Assembly: GCA_949130485.1 (NCBI GenBank)
Contig: OX422183.1
Location: 25,559,316-25,623,315 of the forward strand
DNA: 64,000 nt
Direction of reading: 5' to 3'
Origin: Agelas oroides
Lineage: Eukaryota; Porifera; Demospongiae; Agelasida; Agelasidae
The first letter of the stretch is position 1. Each line of letters begins with the position of its first letter. Shown here in pieces: positions 27,601 through 32,433 of this stretch. A program made the position numbers and the translations under genes. Under the pieces are notes generated by a model. It made no database searches. It saw nothing but the letters and a program-made list of their open reading frames with translations, and was not told the origin of the DNA.

Positions 27601-29538
27601 TATCATGATAAATTACAGCATCAAAAAAAAAAACTATGAAATGACAGATATACATTTATATGAAAAATCACAATTCAACTCACCAGTGTGAGGTTCGTTC
27701 GCGCTCACCTTAACAACAGATGACTGGTTAAAAAGGGTAAAGGTCACATCCACAGAGTGTTTATAGTCATTAGTTGAAAACCTCAGTTCTATCTGCATTA
27801 TATAAACTCAAAGGGATGCATATGTACAATTCAGTGTTCATAGAAGGCTCTAAAAACCTTTGAACCTCAACTTTTAAGAACTACGTTGTGTCAGAAATGC
27901 ACATGCAAGCCATGTTGTTGAATAACAAACAATCCAGTGACGTACGTACATGAGTATGACCAAATATAAAGAGTGTTACACTAAATGAACACTGCATCTC
28001 ATTTGACCGTCAAGACAAATTGTGTTGTTGCTTTTGTCATTGGAAAGCAACACTTACTTACTTTTCACATAAATGAAGCCAACGTGTGAGCTAAATTAGG
28101 GACATGGGGTGGACTTGGGCCAGCCATTACAAACAGACCAGCCTTGTGCAACCTATGTTGAGCAATTGCTCTGGAACAGCATCAAGCTTTGGCTGATCAT
28201 CTGTTGCATGCCAATTGTATAGCACAAGCAGATGGAAGCATTGATTCTGCCAATATTGAAGATGAGCTCTGTTTAGCAACTCCTTATGCTGCTGATAGGA
28301 AAGTTCACGTATGCAACAAACCTTTTACTGTGTGAAGTCCTGAGAGTGGAGATGTTAAAGGTCTGTTTGAATCTTTTGAGCAAGTAGTATACTTTATAAG
28401 GTTTGGAAATGAATGGACAAAAAAGTTTGATGGAGGTTGTGATGGAACAAGTGTAACCATAACCAACAACAGGGTCAAAGGATATACACCTTCAGACAGT
28501 ATTAACATGAATTGAGGTTTTTGGTGCATGGCACACAGACATGAGCTCTCACTGAAAGATGCATTGAATAGCACACCTTTAAAGATATTCATGAGGTGCT
28601 AATACTATTGTGTAAAAGAAAATCTATCATTTATCAAAATTTTTATTTCACAAATTCAACCTTATGTGTTGTACATATGTATGAAAAATTTCTAATGAGT
28701 TTGTTGTGACAGTTCATGTTACTTAGTCCAAACCTGCACGTAACATGAGATGTAGAACATACACTTACGTGATTGTCCCAGATGTCAAATTCTCTGTATA
28801 GTGGGTAGAAAACAGCAATGTCCAGCTTTCCAAACATCTGTCTTGTCTTCCTGATGATCTGTATAAAAAGTGAATTCAGTTGCAGAACTTGTGTAAATTA
28901 GAAGAACCATGAACAAAATTACCCTGTTTACAGTTCGTAAGAATTGCTACTGCACAATAGGTATACAAGCTGATATACTCATGAAAAATGGCAACATGAT
29001 GATAATACTTCACTATCTACAACATAATAATTACAGCAAGATTACCTCTGCTTCAATGTGTGGGCGGCAATCTTTGTGAACTGTAACAGCTTTACCAGAC
29101 TCCAAAATAATTCCAAAAATACTTTCAACACCTTTCTTGATTTCAACAGCTTTCAATAGAAGAGAGAACCACCTTCTGCACTCCTCTTTTAAAGCATGAC
29201 TATTCCATTCTCTTTCCATGGAAATAAGTGACACAGCTTCTAAAAATTCAACTCCCTTCAGGGCAAAGTGTAGAAGTAAAACTAAAATTGAGTAAAGCAC
29301 TAATACAGCTAATAATCAGACATTTCAACAGCAATTTAATTATGAATATTACATTACCTCCTTAACAAATCCTCCCACTGTGTGCTTGACACTGGCATCA
29401 GACAACCATTTTTTACTGGGTGTTGAAGTATGTTTAGGAAACAAGAAGTGGTCATAGTGTTTTCTTGATGTTTTCACAAATGATAAAACAAACTGTTCCT
29501 CATTCCGAAGAAACCCCTTGATCTCATCCATGAAGTTC
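71..29538 (-). CDS. RNF213/mysterin-like giant AAA+ E3 ligase, central part (22 exons, partial)
   Basis: Twenty-two minus-strand exons chain with agreeing splice phases: 29538-29358, 29255-29046, 28858-28769, 27792-27709, 19764-19670, 18275-18011, 17928-17887, 16865-16252, 15908-14750, 14594-14289, 14220-14104, 11390-11163, 11094-10675, 10383-10255, 10143-10038, 9964-9789, 9154-8996, 8818-8608, 8557-8407, 7681-7486, 3400-3294 and 378-71. They sum to 5,354 nt, about 1,784 codons, with GT-AG borders and no stop seen. RNF213 proteins are cytosolic dynein-like AAA+ machines fused to a ubiquitin ligase, tied to lipid droplets and antimicrobial defence. The call rests on the order stalk, AAA unit with GAAGCGKS, then AAA unit with GETGVGKT, and on family-like text around both. 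Both ends are open: the C-terminal AAA4 and RING region lies outside the window. Family assignment is from remembered patterns, so the exact paralogue is uncertain. Confidence 0.75.
1427..2043 (+). mobile_element. Non-autonomous inverted-repeat element, copy A
   Basis: The segment begins GTGACCCGCTGAGTG followed by AAAACCCGGCACATC. It ends with the inverted counterpart, GGATGTGCCGAG then CAGCGGGTTAC. The terminal repeats are about 35 bp with a small internal duplication (GCCGAGTTTTT twice) at the right end. Its interior contains no convincing transposase, so it is a MITE-like passenger. Copy B at 2670-3269 is the same element in reverse orientation. A clear target duplication was not found. 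Confidence 0.6.
2670..3269 (-). mobile_element. Non-autonomous inverted-repeat element, copy B (inverted)
   Basis: It starts GTGATCCGCTGAGCG then AAAACCCGGCACATCCC, and ends CACTCAGCGGGTCAC. Its interior from about 2750 to 3269 is the reverse complement of copy A from about 1427 to 1970 with moderate divergence (for example GGCTTGCACTG, ACAGTCTTTCCCAAC and GCAACCGATTGCTT appear in both). Together the copies form arms of about 540 bp around a spacer of about 780 bp. Confidence 0.6.
3294..3400 (-). CDS. Short linker exon of the RNF213-like gene
   Basis: A 107-nt exon with acceptor TTCTTTTCAG and donor GTAAGTG encodes about 36 residues, including LIYDVKDDGG and HLRDIGVDIPTM. It enters in phase 0 from the exon at 7486 and leaves in phase 2 into the exon at 378, which supports it despite its small size. 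No motif is recognised. Its donor lies only about 25 bp from the end of an inverted-repeat element at 3269. Confidence 0.6.
3562..3778. repeat. Local direct repeat, about 70 bp, two copies
   Basis: Bases 3562-3632 and 3706-3778 both read AGAACACTAATC, then AAGGATT, ATGAGTTTACTACC and ACATTTAAATGTT or ACTTAAATGTT with small differences. They lie in the intron between exons at 3400 and 7486, with no coding evidence. Confidence 0.6.
4190..5550 (+). pseudogene. Ty3/Gypsy relic: SAP-like motif joined to integrase remnants
   Basis: The left part (about 4262-4405) is open and reads LQKHLKAKRLPTTGNKKTL then AARLHAHL, which fits a SAP DNA-binding motif. From about 4525 the reading matches the linker and zinc-binding start of the integrase in the full element at 25.5-25.8 kb (YLEVGVLPNDE, KIIEEVHAGRFSTHF). 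Later pieces match the integrase core (LLVNEVICQHGVPAQL near 5050) and the C-terminal GPY/F-type module (VMVYMPHEDSGK, LALPYHGPYLVLSVLPSG). Frames change several times and stops occur. RT and RNase H are missing, so there was an internal deletion. No LTRs were found. Confidence 0.65.
5560..7485. other. Intron with repeats, no gene
   Basis: Bases 6100-6440 hold a partial copy of the 0.7-kb repeat described below. Around 6896 is one copy of the CTCGCTCAGGCTCGCCCC motif shared with 55.15, 57.4, 58.2 and 59.7 kb. A plus-strand frame near 7290-7570 overlaps the minus-strand exon and is a shadow. Nothing else was recognised. Confidence 0.5.
6100..6440 (+). repeat. Partial copy of 0.7-kb dispersed repeat
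   Basis: It shares GGGTCGGGAGTTCAAAGGGA, GTCATGCGAGGACCGGAAAG and GGTACTCCCCTGAAGACCAG with 45.24 kb (+) and 37.65 kb (-). This is followed by about five 24-bp units built on CCACCCATTTAAGCCATAAA, then CATCGATGTGCCAGCGGTGT and GGTGCTCCCCCACTCAACAC. The left half of the full repeat is absent here. Confidence 0.8.
7486..7681 (-). CDS. RNF213-like exon between the two AAA P-loops
   Basis: A 196-nt exon between acceptor TGTTTGAAG and donor GTACAT encodes about 65 residues starting YMRRRCWFLDNLP and ending NEDGSDYHQ. It includes GSIILGAMLREAEQFCQ, a helical stretch fitting the end of an AAA small subdomain or linker. Phases fit both neighbours: phase 2 from 8407, phase 0 into 3400. A second reading frame over part of this region on the plus strand is a shadow. 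Confidence 0.65.
8407..8818 (-). CDS. RNF213-like exons after the first AAA unit (2 exons)
   Basis: Exon 8818-8608 (211 nt) starts VPSRNSSSNADSFLKDF and contains DVQLVCKYLRAYE and GIDRLYK. Exon 8557-8407 (151 nt) starts GMFFIADKKKSCEV and contains DDLPSEECKRLLMKYMPP. The intron between them is only about 50 bp. The text VQLVCKYLRA followed by IDRLY and later EECKRLL resembles the segment following the AAA2 core in RNF213. Splice phases agree on both sides. Confidence 0.7.
8996..9154 (-). CDS. RNF213-like exon, AAA core segment
   Basis: A 159-nt, phase 0/0 exon encodes 53 residues beginning DSVCKEDQKNYDALIETI and including FFFDLLSLGYVEDSHSGE. Members of the family carry a similar stretch (FKLL-LGYL-D) shortly after the first P-loop and its Walker-B-like strand. 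The acceptor reads CTTACCAATAG and the donor GTGGGTG. Confidence 0.7.
9789..10143 (-). CDS. RNF213-like exons with split Walker A of the first AAA unit (2 exons)
   Basis: Exon 10143-10038 ends VVYGAAG and exon 9964-9789 continues CGKSHFIKQQM, so the P-loop GAAGCGKS is split by a 73-bp intron in phase 1. The second exon then reads VTVAINESFEPLKAIQRLL and ERNCAIFFNFHLIPPVG, matching the family pattern in which a P-loop is followed by a conserved strand ending in F-H-x at the Walker B position. FNFHLIPPVG has no acidic pair there, as expected for the ATPase-inactive early AAA units of RNF213. This is the best single piece of evidence for the family. Confidence 0.78.
10255..11390 (-). CDS. RNF213-like exons at the start of the AAA core (3 exons)
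   Basis: Exons 11390-11163 (76 codons), 11094-10675 (140 codons) and 10383-10255 (43 codons) are all phase 0/0. The first contains HHWLLLFSLPKLLRLSKLL. The second contains EELIYVIVNIYKGRLPQPYE, then RCHENTTTHQLKLFITRA and SLTFVILGVNLLRIKLQE. The pattern C-x-E-x-T-T-x-x-(x)-L-x-L-F-x-x-R-A followed by F-V-I-L-G-V-N is typical of the AAA1 region in RNF213. The introns are 68 and 291 bp. Confidence 0.78.
11877..12290. repeat. Foldback element with about 110-bp arms
   Basis: The left arm (about 11877-11995) contains CCAACAAGATGGGA, then GACACCACAATACTTTC and CACCATCCCTACATCTTGTG. The right arm (about 12170-12290) carries the reverse complement (CACAAGATGTAGGGATGGTG, GAAAGTATTGTGGTGTC, TCCCATCTTGTTTGG). 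The arms diverge by roughly a tenth and enclose about 175 bp. It resembles a MITE; no terminal duplication was found. Confidence 0.6.
13498..13528. repeat. (TA)n microsatellite
   Basis: An uninterrupted run of alternating T and A of about 30 bp, following ATTTATTTA. It lies at the left border of the repeat copy starting near 13540. Confidence 0.9.
13540..13862 (+). repeat. About 330-bp dispersed repeat, copy 1
   Basis: Shares GGTGAGTGCAATACC, TAATAGCTTCAGCC, AAGTCAGAAGAT, TCTGGTACTT, CTAATCTAACG and CATCCCTACATAT with copy 2 at 48960-49330, in the same order. A reverse copy lies at 57010-57245. The ends are near GGTGAGT and GCGTACTACCATACGCC. Non-coding and unclassified. Confidence 0.75.
14104..15908 (-). 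CDS. RNF213-like stalk exons (3 exons, one of 1,159 nt)
   Basis: Exon 15908-14750 is the largest (386 codons). It is followed by 14594-14289 (102 codons) and 14220-14104 (39 codons). The products are soluble and mostly helical, with no membrane segment. Recognisable pieces are GISIPDTIHEHMKRF, LDIQKELTILSKS and KLLEVLLKLRELGYPSHL. The RELGYP turn before the AAA core fits the family layout. Donors are GTACGT, GTATAT and GTTAGT. Phase is 2 at entry and 0 at later joins. An opposite-strand frame at 15621-15854 is a shadow. Confidence 0.72.
16252..16865 (-). CDS. RNF213-like stalk exon
   Basis: This 614-nt exon encodes about 204 residues from DIVPHLQTSTMEEEQ to VPEVPRAKW, with CQRQHIEHGTKE and KCPPEVQKYYLWVQQIHTF in between. 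The acceptor is CCAATTCTCTCAG and the donor GTAAGTG, phase 0 to 2. The same frame stays open upstream to about 16937, and another frame (including ELVPKAFECMGRVAYGILL, about 16991-16920) is also open there. Either could add a short exon, but the phase-0 join from the exon at 17887 works without one. Confidence 0.7.
17887..19764 (-). CDS. RNF213-like exons (3 exons)
   Basis: Exon 19764-19670 encodes about 31 residues (FLSAYLTRLTRTKHAEL, then LLFKEVVQ). Exon 18275-18011 encodes 88 residues beginning SPEPRKHGFIIDYLSSE and containing LDVPNLFIGPPDDTG. Exon 17928-17887 encodes 14 residues, PNGFQDLILTVLQK. Phases match at each join. The middle exon is the most protein-like; the 42-nt exon rests on splice sites and phase alone. 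The long intron between the first two carries a tandem duplication and an ATCT microsatellite. Confidence 0.62.
18519..18690. repeat. ATCT tetranucleotide microsatellite
   Basis: Two runs of (ATCT)n at about 18520-18570 and 18606-18652 are separated and followed by degenerate units (ACCT, GTCT). The array lies in the intron between the exons at 18275 and 19670. Confidence 0.9.
18701..19606. repeat. Tandem pair of a 0.4-kb repeat
   Basis: Copy 1 (18701-19079) and copy 2 (19127-19606) share, in order, TAAAATCAGGATA or AAAATCGGGATA, GGGTGCTTA, CATGGGGTG, CTGTAGCTTTT, ACAGCCGACACTC or ACAGACAACACTC, GTGGGGTGCC or GCGGGGTGCC and GTGCTTATAAACA. Copy 2 is longer by an insertion around 19340-19500. 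No coding potential was seen. Confidence 0.65.
19765..21503. other. Intron with a diverged copy of the 0.7-kb repeat
   Basis: From about 20690 to 21200 the sequence matches the 0.7-kb repeat in reverse but poorly: GGGGAAGTTCAAACATCAAG, CTACTACAGAAAAGGC, TTGGGGGGTGGGG, GTGTGTCTGAGAGACTTGCTG. The rest (19765-20690 and 21200-21503) holds short ORFs without support. Confidence 0.45.
21504..21673 (+). repeat. 5' LTR
   Basis: It starts TG and ends CA and is flanked by GTTC. Compared with the 3' LTR it lacks several bases near CATTCTATGATG and TATCATGCAATG and has single-base changes, including the extra T run in CTGTTTTTTTGCC. Confidence 0.9.
21721..22984 (+). pseudogene. Gag region of the Ty3/Gypsy element, disrupted
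   Basis: The start at 21721 (MPPKQRTKAELKQVDEL) opens a charged coiled-coil segment that stops at 21936. A second coiled-coil stretch follows at 22069-22257, and the capsid-like region at 22211-22984 includes DRWVWRLERHAELEQWSD and KPTETVDQYAQDFETLF. A TGA at about 22523 interrupts it in frame. The end carries a CCHC zinc knuckle, CWKCGSTRHQQ-stop-DC, with the spacing C-x2-C-x4-H-x4-C preserved but a TAG at 22982-22984 inside the last gap. The protein would package RNA in an active relative; here it is broken in at least three places. Confidence 0.8.
22985..24104 (+). pseudogene. Retropepsin-type protease region of Pol, active site altered
   Basis: The frame open from 22863 to 24104 carries a protease-like domain from about 23200. 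The active-site strand reads AMVDPGSSATIMS, where retropepsins have D-T-G or D-S-G; here the middle residue is proline (codon CCT at 23259-23261). A later YLLGTNVVIPLGLMV matches the conserved second-half strand. A long acidic linker follows before RT. The frame ends in TGA at 24102-24104, one frameshift before the RT region. The first part of the frame (22863-22984) is a shadow of Gag. Confidence 0.75.
24105..25440 (+). pseudogene. Reverse transcriptase and RNase H region of Pol, disrupted
   Basis: After a frameshift the reading continues with EIDTGDSRPIRQPPR (TGA at 24211-24213), then SPWASPVVLVKKRDGELRF and VDYRALNAVT, typical Ty3/Gypsy RT. The first catalytic aspartate is replaced: TLGAQTGYW, GGT at 24460-24462, where relatives have T-L-D. 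The second motif, YIDD, is intact at 24642-24653. A TGA at about 24669 follows. The thumb and connection (EFLGLVGYYRRFVPNFARV) and RNase H (TDASGKGLGAVLEQE, later VTDHAPLLKARHQSGQLARW) follow in two frames with breaks near 25203 and 25250. Confidence 0.85.
25441..26893 (+). pseudogene. Integrase region of Pol with GPY/F-type C-terminus, disrupted
   Basis: The zinc-binding region is split by a frameshift near 25780 (HAGSLTGHFAARS, then HQFCHSCLTC gives H-H-C-C). The core has the DDE residues in VSVDTLEMP, LLSDRGG and DGLVENFNRT; the frame shifts directly after SDRGG (TAA at about 26113) and stops at 26440. The C-terminal part (26441-26893) contains VMVFMPHEKAGK and LPYHGPFRIVEVLPNGVSV, a GPY/F-like module, followed by a basic tail ending at 26893, 17 bp before the 3' LTR. 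No chromodomain was seen. Confidence 0.85.
26911..27089 (+). repeat. 3' LTR
   Basis: This 179-bp repeat is directly preceded by the purine-rich tract and followed by the target copy GTTC. It matches the 5' LTR end to end apart from short indels and scattered substitutions, so the two have diverged since insertion. Confidence 0.9.
27413..27537 (-). other. Doubtful alternative exon
   Basis: An open minus-strand stretch of about 41 codons (MSLNDNGYERQAGRTV onward) sits between acceptor CAGCTAGCAG and a GTATGT donor. It would enter in phase 0 from 27709 but leaves in phase 2, which does not fit the next exon. It may be an alternative or poison exon, or chance. Confidence 0.25.
27709..29538 (-). 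CDS. RNF213-like exons (4 exons)
   Basis: Exons 29538-29358 (60 codons, NFMDEIKGFLRNEEQ to GGFVKE), 29255-29046 (70 codons, GVEFLEAVSLISMER to CRPHIEAE), 28858-28769 (30 codons, MFGKLDIAVFYPLYREF) and 27792-27709 (28 codons, DYKHSVDVTFTLFNQ) join in phase 0. They read as the stalk of the same protein. For the second exon I chose the acceptor TGCCCTGAAG over a nearer TTTTAG because only the former keeps the phase. A further candidate at 27537-27413 has good borders but breaks the phase into 19764 and is left out of the chain. Confidence 0.62.
28180..28620 (+). pseudogene. hAT-family transposase relic
   Basis: The plus strand reads EDELCLATPYAADRK, then VKGLFESFEQVVYF, then GGCDGTSVTITNNRVKGY, a stop, and FWCMAHRHELSLKDAL. 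The pattern C-D-G-x-S-V about 30 residues before H-R-x-E-L-x-L-K-D-A is that of hAT-like transposases and their ZNF862-type derivatives. At least two in-frame stops (near 28338 and 28514) and missing ends show a fragment. It sits antisense in an RNF213-like intron. Confidence 0.6.
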
Positions 29539-29559
29539 CTAGAGTGGGACATCAGATGC

Positions 29560-32340
29560 ACACAAGAGGTATTAATACAGAACCAATTAGGAGCACACTC
29601 ACTATAGTTAATTGGACAAGGAGCAAGTTTTCAGATGGCAGAGTAAACTATCAATACTCGGACACCAGCAATAATCGGACGCTCGTACATGGAGACTAAG
29701 CCACGCAGATACTCGGTTATGCCACGGAAATGAAGGCGGAATTCACCATATCCGGCGACAGAAAAATCGAGCTCGAGCGTCAATCCCCGCTTGCGCTAGG
29801 AGCGATTAATGCAACAGTCCGAAACATTCAATAATCCGCTAAAATGATGTATTTTCGGATGCCACTTCCTGTTCCTTTTCTGAAGCAACTCTCGGTAAGA
29901 TTTCTACACTTTTGGGAAGCTGCAAGACCCTGCTGCTGCATGCCTGACCGTAGCTGCCTTGGGCACTGAGGAGTGTTGCCGAAAAGTTGAGTGGGTCACT
30001 CCCTCAATGATCGGACAGTGGATTTTCGTACTTTTTCGCCTTGGACATCCGCAGCTATGCATTGGGCCACCAATACTGGTATAATTAGAATCTACAGGTG
30101 GTAACGTAACGGTGCAAGTCTCGTCTTTATGCATTGTGTGGTTCTCAAGATACAGTTGTTTATCCGCTTTCATACGAGCCTAGTTACAGGATAGTAAATT
30201 TCTGAAGTACATGAATCAAGAACAATTGTAGTCACCAGGCAAAAAGGAGCAGGAGTTTGAGAGATTTCACACAAACCTCCCTTTGAGCCCAAAAAGATTA
30301 CGTATCATGTTGGATTATGATGAATTCAAAACACAAGTATATACACATTCAAGTCACTGCATTAGCTATGAAAGGTCACACAACTCATCATAAATAAATA
30401 ATCATTTCAGACCGGCACTCATATGTTTATTGATTGTCCTTCTAGTGAGTCATTTTCCCTAGTGTTGCATGCTTACAGATGCATGTACACACTTTGTATA
30501 CACATTGTAGGCTCAGATATCAATGTAACACCCCGTTCTCAAAATCCTGGCTATGAGCTTGCTTACAGAGAGTTTGATAACTCTCTTTAAGGTTACAGTT
30601 ACATGTTCATGAATAAAATTGGTATGTCACAAACTTGCCTGTATAACATTTTCTACAAAAAAGCTACCAGATTTTTACAACAACCAGTCACTACAGAGGG
30701 CATTCAGCTACAGTTCAGCATAACACTGTGTGTTACAACTAGCTTGGCTTACCAGGCGGCTAAATCTCTGAAGTTTGAACACAGATAGGCTTTAAACTTA
30801 ATGAGGATGTGTTTAAATTGAGCCGATTTCGCCAAGAACGTTTCGTTCAAGAGTTATGCTGCAGTTCATTTGCCACGGCGACCGCTAGTCGGCCATATTC
30901 TGGTCTGGGAACGAGTTCACGCGCCCTGGGCTGGGATCCCGGGAGTACTGGTCGCAGCGCAGCCGCAGGCTGCGCGCGCGCCGGCCATTCTATAAAAGGG
31001 TTTTCTGCGTCCACGTGGGTCAGTTCCAAAGCGAAGCTTGTTTTGGTGATCGACAACGAAGCCAATAGCGAAAAACAAAGCCAATAGCGAAGGACTTAGC
31101 ACGAGAGGGTGGGGTCTGGGCACGAGACTAGTCAACTTTGACCTTCTAACTTGACAATATTGATTGAAACCGGCTTATAAGTCGGAGCTGTGAGTATCCA
31201 GTGGTAGAATCGGACCATTTGAAATTGCTAGTCCGCTACGATGTATAATGAGCAGCGAATGGCAATTAGAAATGGCTTACTTGGTAGTGATAAGCTACTG
31301 AGATAAACCAATCCAGCCTAGTTACACGCTATGTACACAATTCAAACCACTGACTGGCACTGCCCAGGGCTTGCTAGCACGCTTGTTAACTTTGACCCGA
31401 CTTGACAATGCTGATTATGAGCAATTTATACCATTGAGCTGTTTTGTCACTGCTCTGTTGACTTCAGAGATAGCCTGTGATTGTCGTTATAATATGCAAT
31501 GATTTAAGACTATAATAAGCCTGGAATGCATAAATAGAACTTACCATGAACAAAATTTGTTAAACCTCATCACATGCAGAGGACGTTGGACACACACATG
31601 CTCTGATATAACTTGCGCAGTTACGTACATGTACTGCCCTAATTACATTCTCCATTGCATTCCAGCTTACAATTAGCTGCTGAAATGAACTAGCTCTACA
31701 TCTATAACCGCTAGCCCCATGTCATCCCCAGCATGAATTGCACCCAGTATCTGCGCCGAGGGTTCAGCACTTCAGTGCTTTTCATTGCTACAGTACACAG
31801 TCAAGTGACAGCAGGCAGCTGCTCGGTGCAGTACGAGTACAATAGTCTACATCAGATTGCTTATGTTGTTGCACACAGAATACCGTATACCATATTCTTA
31901 TGACATCGCTCCAAGGCCACACGAAGAGTTTTTTGAATAAATGTTTTCCAGTTCACCATAGTGTTTGTGAAGTTACTGGGTACCCATTTAGCAAGCATCT
32001 GGTAGCCTTTTAGCCACTGCCACTCTGTTACAGTACCAGTCAGAAAAAATGCACCGTTTTACACTACAGAGTAGTGTAATTGCAAGAAGCGTACAACAGT
32101 GTTTTGTAGATACAGAAACACAACTCCTATAGTATTCTACGGGTAAAGTGTAAATTACAGTAATAGCTGGCTCTGTAGTAATCCGTAGTCGAGTCGTAGT
32201 TAGCAAAGTAAGTGAGTTGCCATGCTACACTGTAATTTTTTTATGTGTATATGTGAAAAGTACACTACAGTACGAAATGGCGGGCTCCGTAGCTAGTCCA
32301 ATTATAACTGTTGAGATGAAATGCGAAAAGAAAGCGCTAC
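29560..32340. other. Intergenic or intronic repeats, possible promoter-like island
   Basis: Bases 30870-31000 are GC-rich and contain TATAAAAGGG at 30991 followed by two copies of AAGCCAATAGCGAA around 31058-31090. CTGGGAACGAG at 30905 and CTGGGCACGAG near 31117 are ends of a MITE-like family. Bases 31310-31440 repeat at 40855-40990. No coding region could be supported. Confidence 0.45.
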
Positions 32341-32345
32341 AGCGG

Positions 32346-32353
32346 TATATAAG
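32346..32353 (+). promoter_or_regulatory. TATA box of the BEN-domain gene
   Basis: TATATAAG lies 88 bp upstream of the ATG at 32434, a distance that allows a start of transcription near 32375 and a leader of about 60 nt. The leader repeats GACAGCAAGC twice. Confidence 0.6.
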
Positions 32354-32433
32354 GAAGCATTCGGCTGTGGCCGAGACAGCAAGCCAACGTCGTACCTACT
32401 ACTCCGCTATCTACAGCCAAGACAGCAAGCAAC

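Noticed and set aside
30809-31087. ORF over the GC-rich island
   Set aside because: Frames on both strands are open because of GC content and there is no motif; the segment ends in MITE-like text.
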